Assembly: GCA_051653405.1 (NCBI GenBank) | Contig: JBOFWC010000184.1 | Coordinates: 1-21,317 of the forward strand | DNA length: 21,317 nt | Source of the DNA: Proteocatella sp051653405 | GTDB lineage: Bacteria > Bacillota > Clostridia > Peptostreptococcales > Filifactoraceae | Reading direction: 5' to 3' | Shown here: positions 1 through 8,579 of the stretch, piece after piece | Layout: each line of letters starts with the position of its first letter | How positions within the stretch are numbered: position 1 is the first letter of the stretch | Made by a program: the position numbers and the translations under genes | Notes under the pieces: model-generated | The model's input: only the letters and a program-made list of their open reading frames with translations | Databases searched by the model: none | What the model was told of the DNA's origin: nothing

Positions 1-14
1 CTATAACCTTCAGC

Positions 15-1686
15 GATGAACCTCAACATGAGATGTATTGAAACTTATCCGTCTCTCTTAACCATTCTTGTAAAGCGTTAGATGAACCTCAACATGAGAT
101 GTATTGAAACTAAAGCAGGTCTTTCATAAGCCAATTTCTTTATCGTGATGAACCTCAACATGAGATGTATTGAAACTACTCTTTTTTATTTACTTCTTTA
201 GATTCCTCTATGGATGAACCTCAACATGAGATGTATTGAAACTCTGATTCGGTCTATCTACATCTAAAAATATGCTTAGATGAACCTCAACATGAGATGT
301 ATTGAAACTCGTTAAATTCTGTCTGTATCTCGCTAAAAAGGTGCGATGAACCTCAACATGAGATGTATTGAAACTTAAGTGTGTGGGCGTTATAGTACCC
401 ACAACTTATAGATGAACCTCAACATGAGATGTATTGAAACAATTATGAGTTTGAAAAAGCTTGTCAAATGGCTACAGATGAACCTCAACATGAGATGTAT
501 TGAAACTTGGCTTCTCTCTTTCATATATGCACCTCTATTTCTGATGAACCTCAACATGAGATGTATTGAAACGTGGTTATTATTTGCTTGTCAAATTTTT
601 TAATATCGATGAACCTCAACATGAGATGTATTGAAACTTCCTCTTTCTAATTGTTCACTTGTCATTATTTTTCGATGAACCTCAACATGAGATGTATTGA
701 AACGTATTTTTTGAATACTGTAGTAAGTCTGCTGTTTTCGATGAACCTCAACATGAGATGTATTGAAACTTAATGATTATACCTTTTTCTTCTTTCAACT
801 TCGGATGAACCTCAACATGAGATGTATTGAAACCCAACGCTTATGAAGATAGCAGGAAATACCTCTAAGATGAACCTCAACATGAGATGTATTGAAACTT
901 AATAACGGTATCGTGAAGAATCTACTTACTAAAGATGAACCTCAACATGAGATGTATTGAAACTATTAATATCACTAACTGGGAAAAGCATCAAAATATG
1001 ATGAACCTCAACATGAGATGTATTGAAACGAACCTCAAGACTATAATTTCTACAGAATTGCTTCTGATGAACCTCAACATGAGATGTATTGAAACTAATT
1101 TTATTATTGCGTTTTCTACAAAAAATATGTCGATGAACCTCAACATGAGATGTATTGAAACCCCTCACAGAGTGATTCCAGAAACTGTAGGGCAATTGAT
1201 GAACCTCAACATGAGATGTATTGAAACTACTTTAGCTCTAACATTTTGTCTATATACTCTTTTGATGAACCTCAACATGAGATGTATTGAAACTGCTTGC
1301 CGTCTGATACCCTACTACACCTTTCTCCAGATGAACCTCAACATGAGATGTATTGAAACTTCGTTTACACCTCCTAAAACTCTTGGTAATAACCGATGAA
1401 CCTCAACATGAGATGTATTGAAACTTTATCACTTGTGATTGTAAAACTGAAGTTGGCATGATGAACCTCAACATGAGATGTATTGAAACGCGAAAAATTC
1501 TGTCTTGTCCCCTTTTGGGTCCATGATGAACCTCAACATGAGATGTATTGAAACCTTTGTATCTATCTACCCTGATGTAATTGTGTATTTGATGAACTTC
1601 AACATGAGCTGTATTGAAACTCTAAGTTGTACTCAAATTGCATTTCTTCTAGTTCTGATGAACCTCAACATATGATATACTTAAAC
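15..1686 (+). CRISPR. CRISPR array, 26 repeats and 25 spacers
   Basis: The 30-bp repeat begins GATGAACC and ends ATTGAAAC. Repeats start at 15, 81, 147, 213, 279, 345, 411, 477, 543, 608, 674, 740, 804, 869, 934, 1000, 1066, 1132, 1198, 1264, 1330, 1395, 1460, 1525, 1591 and 1657. Spacers are 34-36 bp and none repeats another. The first 24 repeats are identical. The repeat at 1591 has two substitutions and the one at 1657 is decayed in its 3' half, which marks the leader-distal end. The array should therefore be transcribed left to right, with the leader left of the window. An 8-nt ATTGAAAC tag and a small CTCA-ACA-TGAG hairpin fit Cas6-processed type I-B or type III systems (family knowledge). 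No cas gene is in the window, so the type cannot be decided here. Confidence 0.99.
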
Positions 1687-1739
1687 AATAAAAATAATGT
1701 TGAAACTTTTCTTTTTTAAATTGATATTAGGAGTAATTT

Positions 1740-2222
1740 ATGATAAAAAAATTAGAAAAATCACTTATGTTAAGAGCTGATGGAAAAATTAAAGAGTCGA
1801 ATGAAATTCTTGTAGAGTTATGTAAACTATATCCAGAAGATGCATTTATTAATTATCAATGTGCTTGGAGTTTCGATATTTTAGAACTTGAAAAAGAAGC
1901 AATAGATTATTATGAAAAAGCTATTTCAATTGGATTATCAAAAGATGATTTAAGTGGAGCTATTTTGGGACTAGGAAGCACTTATAGAACTATTGGTGAA
2001 TATGAAAAATCAAGGGAAGTATTTGAAAAAGGATTGGAATTATTTAGTGAAGATAATGCTATAAAAACTTTTTATGCAATGACCTTGTATAATTTAGGGG
2101 AACACTCTAAATCTATGGAGATTCTTTTGAAAATTTTAGTTAATACATCTGAAGATAAAGGTATTAAAGAATATAGCCGGTCAATCGGATTTTATTCAAC
2201 TAATCTAGATAAAATATGGTAA
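1740..2222 (+). CDS. TPR-repeat protein (TPR_5-like)
   Basis: This 160-residue soluble protein is built of helix-turn-helix tetratricopeptide units, roughly at residues 3-33, 35-68, 73-105 and 107-135. The consensus pattern (small residue, Ala/Gly, Tyr, then Pro) is clear in stretches such as YEKAISIGL and EKSREVFEKGLELF. Its length and layout resemble the group-5 TPR proteins found in Bacillota, which are thought to mediate protein-protein contacts; no enzymatic motif is seen. The ATG is preceded by AGGAG (1729-1733) at a 6-nt gap. It starts 53 bp after the last CRISPR repeat, but nothing links it to CRISPR function. A TTG-start membrane protein gene follows after 26 nt and may be co-transcribed. 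Partner and role are unknown. Confidence 0.8.
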   Translation: MIKKLEKSLMLRADGKIKESNEILVELCKLYPEDAFINYQCAWSFDILELEKEAIDYYEKAISIGLSKDDLSGAILGLGSTYRTIGEYEKSREVFEKGLELFSEDNAIKTFYAMTLYNLGEHSKSMEILLKILVNTSEDKGIKEYSRSIGFYSTNLDKIW

Positions 2223-2248
2223 TATAACCATTTTAAGGGGTTAAAAAA

Positions 2249-2668
2249 TTGAAAAAGAATATGTTGGGTTTTTGTGGATTTTTAGTTATTACGTTACTTT
2301 TATTTGTTTATATTTCAAAAGTGTTTTTGCCAGCATTAAGTATTATTGGGGGATATGAAAATGAAGCTGTTTCTCCAAATCTAGAACAATCAATTAAAGC
2401 TACTAGTTTGATTGTGCCTGCTATTTTGATATATACTGCAAGTACATTTTCATTTTTTTATTTTAAAATAAGAGGGTTTAACAAAATAAATTTTCCTGTA
2501 TGCGTATTTAGTTATTATTGGCTATTTATTTTTTGGGGAGTTGCATCTATGGGTTCAGCTTTTGGATGGATAGGTGTATTTACCTTTATTCCAGCCATAG
2601 TAGTATTGTTGCTTTCAATTATTTTGGGATGGAAAATTGATAGAAAATATAAAACGAAGAATCAGTAA
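2249..2668 (+). CDS. small multi-pass membrane protein, unknown function
   Basis: This 139-residue hydrophobic protein has about four predicted membrane segments, near residues 5-33, 50-72, 78-104 and 106-130, and ends in a basic tail (KIDRKYKTKNQ) that is probably cytoplasmic. I recognise no family motif. The start is taken as TTG because AAGGGG (2235-2240) lies 8 nt upstream; an in-frame ATG at 2261 is an alternative that would remove four residues. It sits 26 nt after the TPR gene on the same strand, so the two may form a short operon ended by the hairpin at 2676-2707. The function cannot be inferred. Confidence 0.65.
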   Translation: MKKNMLGFCGFLVITLLLFVYISKVFLPALSIIGGYENEAVSPNLEQSIKATSLIVPAILIYTASTFSFFYFKIRGFNKINFPVCVFSYYWLFIFWGVASMGSAFGWIGVFTFIPAIVVLLLSIILGWKIDRKYKTKNQ

Positions 2669-2675
2669 TAGTTTT

Positions 2676-2707
2676 CCGTCATATACAATTATGACGGATT
2701 TTCTATA
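2676..2707 (+). terminator. rho-independent terminator after the membrane protein gene
   Basis: A perfect 8-bp stem, CCGTCATA (2676-2683) and TATGACGG (2690-2697), encloses a 6-nt loop and is followed by ATTTTCTATA. It begins 8 bp after the stop codon. A T-rich stretch also lies on the other side of the stem, but no gene approaches from the right. Confidence 0.75.
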
Positions 2708-2733
2708 ATATTATTTAAGGAGAATTAGATTTA

Positions 2734-3210
2734 ATGGTAAGAAATATATACAATAATATAGTAAGTTTGATGAAAAATTTAGATATTTCATATGAAGAAT
2801 ATGAGCATGAACCTATTCTTGATTATGAAAAAGCTAAAGAATTAGCAGCTGTTTTTAAATGGGAGGGCACTGAAAGTAAGAGTCTTATGCTAAAAGACAA
2901 AGAAGATAGATTATATGTATTTATAACGCTTGAGGGGAAACGAATAGATACAAAAAAAGCAAAAAATATAACATTACAAAAACTTTCTATTTGTTCAGGC
3001 GAAGAATTAATTGAGCGTACAGGCTGTGTTCCAGGGTGTGTTTCACCTTTAGGCTATTCAGAAGGTGTGACGTTTATAGTTGATAATGAGATTTTTTTAC
3101 AGGATAAACTTTTATTTTCTCCAGGACTTGCAGAGAAAACATTTATTGTAAAAGCAAGTGATATGAAAAAAATGATTGGGAATATAAATAATAAAATATA
3201 TTTTTATTAA
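2734..3210 (+). CDS. YbaK/ProX-type aminoacyl-tRNA deacylase domain protein
   Basis: This 158-residue protein matches the YbaK/ProX/PrdX (tRNA_edit) family, stand-alone editing domains that hydrolyse mischarged aminoacyl-tRNAs (e.g. Ala-, Cys- or other misacylated tRNAPro) in the cytoplasm. The family features seen are the early EHEP segment (residues 24-27), the conserved Lys in ESKSLMLK (K49), the central strand YVFITLEGKR, and the loop GCVPGCVSPLG (97-107) that corresponds to the family's G-x-x-P-G-x-V-S-P-L-G signature. The length is normal for a PrdX-like protein. The ATG is preceded by AAGGAG (2717-2722). Substrate specificity cannot be read from the sequence. The stop codon is one base from the stop of the opposite-strand ORF at 3212. 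Confidence 0.85.
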   Translation: MVRNIYNNIVSLMKNLDISYEEYEHEPILDYEKAKELAAVFKWEGTESKSLMLKDKEDRLYVFITLEGKRIDTKKAKNITLQKLSICSGEELIERTGCVPGCVSPLGYSEGVTFIVDNEIFLQDKLLFSPGLAEKTFIVKASDMKKMIGNINNKIYFY

Positions 3211-3211
3211 A

Positions 3212-3409
3212 CTAACCTCCAAACCCAATATTTACAGTACTTGGGTGATTTATTTCAAAAATTTGTAGTTTATTAGTCCAATCAGGTTGACGATAATCAA
3301 AAGTATAAATAAATTGTGGTGCATGTATTTCTCCGAATGAATTCTGCAGCATAGATAATTCCGTAATAGAATATCTATGCGAAGCCCTAATGAGGGGAAA
3401 TACATACAC
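3212..3409 (-). pseudogene. possible remnant of a protein C-terminus, unrecognised
   Basis: A 65-codon minus-strand ORF runs from a GTG at 3409 to a TAG at 3212. The frame stays open upstream to a TAA at about 3437, then enters AT-rich repeats. The residues look like a real folded protein tail (for example FIYTFDYRQPDWTNKLQIF and STVNIGFGG) rather than a shadow: there is no coding frame opposite and the composition is balanced. There is no ribosome site and no proper N-terminus, so I read it as a possible 3' fragment of a lost gene. I do not recognise the family. It could also be a chance ORF. Confidence 0.3.
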
Positions 3410-3458
3410 TGCAATTTCAATAATAAATAATAAATATTAAATATTAAATATTAACAAA

Positions 3459-3499
3459 AAAAGATATCTCCTTAAATAAGCATTAGGAAGATATCTTTT
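3459..3499 (-). terminator. terminator of the LacI-DUF4127-stalk operon
   Basis: AAAAGATATCTCC (3459-3471) pairs with GGAAGATATCTTTT (3486-3499), with one bulged base and a 14-nt loop. On the minus strand the stem follows the stop of the gene at 3514 by about 15 nt and is followed by a T run (plus-strand A run at 3455-3462). A T-rich stretch on the right side makes it potentially bidirectional. The rest of 3410-3513 is AT-rich sequence with short AATATTAA-like direct repeats at about 3420-3453. Confidence 0.75.
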
Positions 3500-3513
3500 A
3501 TTTTTATTTTTAT

Positions 3514-5748
3514 TTATTTATCCCACTGCGATTCTGGCACAAATCCTAATATTACTGGAGATGATGAACCGTTTGGAAGCATGTATCTCATAGTGGTAGT
3601 AGTGCCTTTTGGAATTTTACCTACATAAGTAGCTGCACTAGGCCAGAATGAGTTTACTGTTCTTGGGTAGCCATCTATCCATCCGACAATACCTTTGAAA
3701 GGGCCTCCTCTTGCGTTTATAAATACAAGAGTGTCTTCTTCAGGTGTCATATTAACTTTGTATTCAACACCGTAATTTCCACGATTTACAACGCTTTCCT
3801 TAGTTATTCCATCTATACCTACAACCCATTCAGAATCGCCACGACCTAATATTATTGAAGTAGGCTCATTTCCTGGAATATTTACATCAACACTTCTTTG
3901 AGTAACTGGGAATGTACCTCTTGGATGATTATCTCTTGGAAGATAAGTCAGAAGCTCAAGATGTTCAAGACCTGTATTTGGGCCAACGCTGTACACTGTT
4001 AATTTTATATTTCCACTTGTTTTATACTCACTTAACATTGAAACAAGGTGATCTGGCTTCCAGTTTATAGTGCCTCTTGAATCATATATTATAGCTTTTT
4101 CCTGTGGTGGTATTGTGTATCCGCCATATTGATTGTTTGGAGTGAAATGAAGTTCTAATACTTTAGTTCCAACTGCTAGAGGGTCTGTAGAAGGCCCAAC
4201 CATACCTGTTTTTTCTAAGCTGAAATTTACAGGAACTGTTTCAAGGTTTTCTACAACCATTATAACGCCAGCACCACTATTTCTAGGGGATGGGATTTTA
4301 TTTACATGATAAAGAAGTATTCTTCCATCTTGATTTGTAATGTCTTCATAGAGGATACCATAATCATAAACATTTTCAGGAGAGTCACTCATTATAAGTT
4401 TTCCTTCATTGTCTACAAATGATATATCATCCATATTTTTAAAATGCTTAGAATAATCTTTATTATCAAAGTTTTCAAGGGTAGAGTTTACTTTATCGTT
4501 TTCAGCAAGGAAGTCCATCTGCGTTTGAACAACTCTATCAGAAACGCTTACATTTTTTTCAAATGCAGTACTTACATTACCATACTCATCTGTAAGGGTA
4601 AGGGTAATTACAAAATCTCCTGATGAAAATATACGCTCAGGTTTAACTTTTAGAGCTTGACTAGGACCTTGGTTTACATGTCTATAGCTCCAATCTTCTT
4701 TTACTATTTTTTCCCAATCTTCATTTGTAGCTTTATAAGATAGGTCAAAATATTCTCCACGACCTAATGATGATTTTGAAAGCTCAACTGAATCTACAAC
4801 CGGAGGCATGTTTGGATCAAGTACAAGAGTCTTTTCAATAAAGGCACTCCACCCCTCTTTAGCATCTTTAACTCTATACTTTATAACATATTCTCCAGCA
4901 GGAGCTTTTTTAAGAAGGGCGTTTATGTCCTTTCCTTTTTTGTTAAAATCAAGGCTTGTTAAAAACTCATAATCCGTTATAGCATCACCGTCAGGATCTG
5001 TACTCTTGTCAGTGAATTCTATTTTTTCTCCCGCAACATATCTGTCTTTACTAAAGGTAATATCTGCAACTGGAAGATTGTTTACACCGATTACTTTTTT
5101 TATAGTAATTTCTTTTTTTGCAGGGTCATAACTTATGGTCATATCAAAATTATCTATAAAAAATCTAAGGGGAAGAAGTGTAGCTCCATTTTCAGTTATA
5201 GGAGCACTTTCAAGCATTACTTTTTCACCGTTTACAAGGGCTTCTTTTTTGCCTATAGTTAAAACTACCGTTTTTCCATCTTTAGAAATAGTTATACTTT
5301 TTGTAGCGGCATCATAAACGGGTTTGGTTTCAAGTACGTTTTCAGCAATAAATTTAAATGGAATGAATGTTCTTCCATCAACTGATTTTGCTGGAGCATC
5401 AAGCTTTATTTTGTTACCATCTACAAAGGCAGTTGGACTATCAAGTATAAGTCTTACTACTTTTTGATTAGTTACACTTCCACCACTTGGAACCTCTGGT
5501 TTAGTTTCTCCTGGAGGAGTAGTTGGTGGCGCTGTAGGGTCAGTAGGAGTCTGAGCATTATTTTCAACTGGGGTTTGATTATTATTTTGATTTGTTTGAT
5601 CGGTATTTTCTTTTGAATTTTCTTCAGCCACAGCAGGTGGAAGTATTTCATCTTTTGGGGTATCAAAAAGTGTAGTGTCTGCATATGCTATACTTGTGGA
5701 GCTTATCATAAATAATGTTAAGCAAATTGCTGCTAATTTTCTTTTCAT
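3514..5748 (-). CDS. secreted protein with copper amine oxidase N-terminal (stalk) domains
   Basis: This 744-residue exported protein has a Sec signal peptide at residues 1-23 (KRK, hydrophobic core, AYADT cleavage region). A Gln/Asn/Pro/Thr-rich linker (about 40-92) suggests a surface spacer. Two consecutive stalk motifs of the copper amine oxidase N-terminal type follow, about 98-158 (GRTFIPFKFIAENV) and 160-218 (ATLLPLRFFIDNF); these are named after a non-catalytic domain, so amine oxidase activity should not be assumed. PKD-like beta domains lie at about 222-405 (including STDPDGDAITDYEF). The remaining 340 residues form an unassigned region rich in beta strands. AAAGGA lies upstream of the ATG, and the gene follows the DUF4127 gene by 28 nt as the last gene of the unit. 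A cell-envelope or extracellular role is inferred. Confidence 0.8.
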   Translation of the reverse strand: MKRKLAAICLTLFMISSTSIAYADTTLFDTPKDEILPPAVAEENSKENTDQTNQNNNQTPVENNAQTPTDPTAPPTTPPGETKPEVPSGGSVTNQKVVRLILDSPTAFVDGNKIKLDAPAKSVDGRTFIPFKFIAENVLETKPVYDAATKSITISKDGKTVVLTIGKKEALVNGEKVMLESAPITENGATLLPLRFFIDNFDMTISYDPAKKEITIKKVIGVNNLPVADITFSKDRYVAGEKIEFTDKSTDPDGDAITDYEFLTSLDFNKKGKDINALLKKAPAGEYVIKYRVKDAKEGWSAFIEKTLVLDPNMPPVVDSVELSKSSLGRGEYFDLSYKATNEDWEKIVKEDWSYRHVNQGPSQALKVKPERIFSSGDFVITLTLTDEYGNVSTAFEKNVSVSDRVVQTQMDFLAENDKVNSTLENFDNKDYSKHFKNMDDISFVDNEGKLIMSDSPENVYDYGILYEDITNQDGRILLYHVNKIPSPRNSGAGVIMVVENLETVPVNFSLEKTGMVGPSTDPLAVGTKVLELHFTPNNQYGGYTIPPQEKAIIYDSRGTINWKPDHLVSMLSEYKTSGNIKLTVYSVGPNTGLEHLELLTYLPRDNHPRGTFPVTQRSVDVNIPGNEPTSIILGRGDSEWVVGIDGITKESVVNRGNYGVEYKVNMTPEEDTLVFINARGGPFKGIVGWIDGYPRTVNSFWPSAATYVGKIPKGTTTTMRYMLPNGSSSPVILGFVPESQWDK

Positions 5749-5776
5749 GATTAAATCCTTTCGTTAAAAGTAGTGA

Positions 5777-7408
5777 TTATTTTGTAAATATAGGATTCAC
5801 TTTTATTTCAAAAGTTCGGTGCCATGGATATAAAAGCTGAGAATTAACAAAACTGTAGTTGGTTTCAATAATCTTGTCCCCAAGGAGAAGTTTATTTGGG
5901 CCTATAAATAATTTGTTAAGCTCAATAATATATTTGAAGGCATATTCATTGAGTAAGGCTTCAGCTTCGTGTTTTTTTGTAGAGTATATATCGCCATTTA
6001 CCATTCGCATTCCTCTAGAGGTAAATATTTCTCTCATATTACGAACCATCTGACCTTGGTAGATTATATCTTCAGCAAGTCTTACATATTTAAATTGATA
6101 AAGGGCATCTATTGCATGGGATTTTACCATATCGTCCATTTTATCGTAATTTTCTTCAAGATATTTTGTAGCAATATACTGAGAAAGAGCAGTACCTATT
6201 GTGTTAGCACCTGTATTCCATCCTGAATAAGCATCTACCTTATATAGGTTATCTTTGTTGAATAAAAGGCTTTTTAAATTTACATCTCCTCTATTTGTAT
6301 AGGCAACATCGGCTATGGCAACATATCCTTTTTTATCATTTGGAAGAAGATTTGTTACCTGAAAACTATAATTTGGATCATTGTGGATTATAAGGGTATC
6401 TTTTGAGTTAGGATTTACTTTTATTCCTAAAATTTGAAGTTTTTCATTTACTATATTTTTTAAAGGCGCAGATTCATAAGGTAGATACGTAGATATGGCA
6501 TCTGGATTTGTATACACAAGATTTATTTCTCTTGGCTTAGGGTTATCCATAGCGCATATCATCATAGTTAGCTCGTCAGCACCTTTTTGTATAGTTACAT
6601 TTTTATAAGCTTTTTCAAGAAGTTTTCTATAAATTATATTAGATGGAGCAAATTCTTCACCGTCATCTTGACCTATGAAGTAGTTTTTCAAAACTCCACT
6701 ATTAGCAAGCTCACCCAGTTTAGTAGATAGGTTTGCGTGGTAGTTATATAGATTTTGATATCTTTTAGCCACGTCTAAAGGTACATTTTCTGGATAAGTA
6801 GGTGGATTTACATTCATTGTATAGTTGAAATCAAGTTTTTTTCCCCACTCAGCAAGGGCTTTTTGGTAACCTTGAAAGTTTACATCAAACTGGCTAGGAA
6901 GCAGTCTTGGGAGAATAGATACTACTACAATATCTACATTAGGGTATTTTGCTATAAATGAAGAAAGTCTATTTACATCATATTCAATAGAATCAGAATT
7001 TACGTAGCTTCTAGAAGCTATAAGACCTCCATTAAAAAGCTGATTTGTGTATATTATCATTTTGTCACTGTATTTTGCAGTGTCATCCATCCACTTCCAC
7101 AGAGCTTCAGAATTAGATGGTGAAGTATAGTTATCAAGTATTTCAGCGGGAGGAAGGATTACATTTTGGTTCATTATTCCGCCAATTAGCTGAGGATATT
7201 GAGTATTACAAGGTCTTGAATCAAGCGGAACTATAGAAATTACTTTACGTTTATCTATTTTAGAAACAGTATTTTTGTTTCCAGGCGTTCCATAGGGACC
7301 AGTATTTACACTTCCAGGAGTGTTATATGAGTCAGCATAAGCGGTAGATAAAAAACCTGAAAGTGATATTAGTAAAACCATAAATATGGAAATTATTTTT
7401 TTAGACAT
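5777..7408 (-). CDS. secreted DUF4127 family protein
   Basis: This 543-residue protein has a signal peptide (residues 1-26, ending STAYADS) and a short Gly/Pro/Asn-rich stretch (28-48). The main domain opens with VISIVPLDSRPCNTQYPQ (56-73), the PLDxRPCN hallmark of DUF4127. Other supporting segments are the LF.GGLIASR stretch, VVVSILPRLLPSQFD and FIGQDDGEEFAPS. The length fits the family. DUF4127 proteins have no firmly assigned function that I can name; the Asp/Arg/Asn motif and QDDGE segment could be an active site, but that is inference. AAAGGAC precedes the ATG. It lies 22 nt after the LacI-type regulator and 28 nt before the stalk-domain protein, all on one strand, so the three are probably one transcript under the regulator's control. 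Confidence 0.8.
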   Translation of the reverse strand: MSKKIISIFMVLLISLSGFLSTAYADSYNTPGSVNTGPYGTPGNKNTVSKIDKRKVISIVPLDSRPCNTQYPQLIGGIMNQNVILPPAEILDNYTSPSNSEALWKWMDDTAKYSDKMIIYTNQLFNGGLIASRSYVNSDSIEYDVNRLSSFIAKYPNVDIVVVSILPRLLPSQFDVNFQGYQKALAEWGKKLDFNYTMNVNPPTYPENVPLDVAKRYQNLYNYHANLSTKLGELANSGVLKNYFIGQDDGEEFAPSNIIYRKLLEKAYKNVTIQKGADELTMMICAMDNPKPREINLVYTNPDAISTYLPYESAPLKNIVNEKLQILGIKVNPNSKDTLIIHNDPNYSFQVTNLLPNDKKGYVAIADVAYTNRGDVNLKSLLFNKDNLYKVDAYSGWNTGANTIGTALSQYIATKYLEENYDKMDDMVKSHAIDALYQFKYVRLAEDIIYQGQMVRNMREIFTSRGMRMVNGDIYSTKKHEAEALLNEYAFKYIIELNKLFIGPNKLLLGDKIIETNYSFVNSQLLYPWHRTFEIKVNPIFTK

Positions 7409-7430
7409 GAAAAAGTCCTTTCTTGAAAAT

Positions 7431-8531
7431 TTAGTCTATATTATCTTTATGATTATATATGTCTTTTATAAACTTTATATTATCTTTAGTTACGATATTA
7501 GGGAAGGTATAGTTTAAAGTATCAAAATCTTTTATTTTATTTGAAATTTGTTTGTAAGTAAGTTTTAAAGCTTCAAAAACAACTTTTCTTTGATTTTGAT
7601 AAATAGAAGCATCAATTACGCCCTCTGAGATAAGCGTATTTATATCATTTGAAAGCTCGTGACCTACTATATGAATTTCATTTCCTTTGCCACGTTCTTT
7701 GACTATTTTAGCCACATGTTCAGTCATACTGTTAGTGACATATATTCCATTTAGAACTGGGTTAGTATCAAGTACGTGGTTTGTAAGCTCAAGCATTTCT
7801 TCTATATATAGATTCTCATGGGCATCACTTAGCATCCTAGTGTTGAATATTCTAAGAAGCTCTATATCTGTATATTCTTTATGAATTGCAGATAAAAATC
7901 CAAGGATTCTGTTTTCTATACAAAGTACATCCCTATGAACTCCAACTACAGCTATCTTGCCTTGACCTCTAAGAAACATTCCCATAAGATTTGCAGCAAG
8001 GATTCCAACTGAGACATCATCTGGCCCAGTATAAGATGAACGCTTACTGTTAGGCGCATCACTTACAAAGGTATTAACAATTATACCTTTTTTGACAAGG
8101 TCATTAATAGAAGGATCTAATTTATATGAATTATATGGAATCGTAACTACTCCATTTATATTACTCTCTTTTAATTCTTCTAGTATTTTAATTTGTTCAT
8201 CTATAGCATAACAAGAAGTTTTGTATACAACGAGTTCTACTCCAAAGAAGCAATATGCTTTTTCAAAGTCCTTTATACCTTTTTCCACCTGACTCCAAAA
8301 ATGAGGTTCGGCATCAGGGTAGATTACTGCTATTTTTATATTATTCTTTTGAGAAACAAGCGCTTGAGCTACAGCACTTGGAGTATAGTTAAGTTCGGCA
8401 GCTATTTTTCTTATTTTCTCTTCAGTTTTTTTAGAAACTCCTCCACGGTTGTGCATAACACGGTCAACCGTTCCGATTGAGATGTTCGCTGCTAGCGCAA
8501 CATCTTTTATAGTAGCTTTTTTATTTTGCAA
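7431..8531 (-). CDS. LacI-family transcriptional regulator
   Basis: This 366-residue regulator has an N-terminal LacI helix-turn-helix (TIKDVALAANISIGTVDRVM, residues 7-26), a hinge helix (PSAVAQALVS, 51-60) and a periplasmic-binding-protein-like sensor domain from residue 69 (IKIAVIYPDAEPHFW...). The sensor resembles the sugar-binding Peripla_BP_4 class, with the typical GPDDVSVGILAANLM segment. Usual LacI members have Val-Ser-Arg-Val in the recognition helix; here it is Val-Asp-Arg-Val, as in a LacI subgroup with this sensor type. The start is TTG at 8529-8531, chosen because AAAGGTGAT lies 4 nt upstream. It is the first gene of the three-gene minus-strand unit. The effector is unknown, though a sugar or polyol is plausible given the divergent dehydrogenase. 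Confidence 0.9.
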   Translation of the reverse strand: MQNKKATIKDVALAANISIGTVDRVMHNRGGVSKKTEEKIRKIAAELNYTPSAVAQALVSQKNNIKIAVIYPDAEPHFWSQVEKGIKDFEKAYCFFGVELVVYKTSCYAIDEQIKILEELKESNINGVVTIPYNSYKLDPSINDLVKKGIIVNTFVSDAPNSKRSSYTGPDDVSVGILAANLMGMFLRGQGKIAVVGVHRDVLCIENRILGFLSAIHKEYTDIELLRIFNTRMLSDAHENLYIEEMLELTNHVLDTNPVLNGIYVTNSMTEHVAKIVKERGKGNEIHIVGHELSNDINTLISEGVIDASIYQNQRKVVFEALKLTYKQISNKIKDFDTLNYTFPNIVTKDNIKFIKDIYNHKDNID

Positions 8532-8570
8532 TTATATCACCTTTTTCCTTTTAAAATATCCCTAACGTTC

Positions 8571-8579
8571 ATTATATCA
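8571..8579 (-). promoter_or_regulatory. extended -10 promoter of the LacI-type operon
   Basis: On the minus strand TGATATAAT (extended -10) places transcription start near 8564, about 33 nt upstream of the TTG start. No good -35 is seen, as expected for extended -10 promoters. AACGTT (8564-8569), a short palindrome with the central CG typical of LacI-family operators, covers the predicted start and could be an autoregulatory operator (inference). Confidence 0.5.

Noticed and set aside
208..1399. ORFs of 63-154 codons running through the CRISPR array on both strands
   Set aside because: They arise because repeat plus spacer is usually 66 bp, a multiple of three, so the repeat's translation (MNLNMRCIET or SFNTSHVEVH) recurs. 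They have no independent gene features.
3514..5748. Active copper amine oxidase
   Set aside because: Only the N-terminal stalk-type domain is present; no catalytic oxidase domain with a topaquinone Tyr motif is seen.
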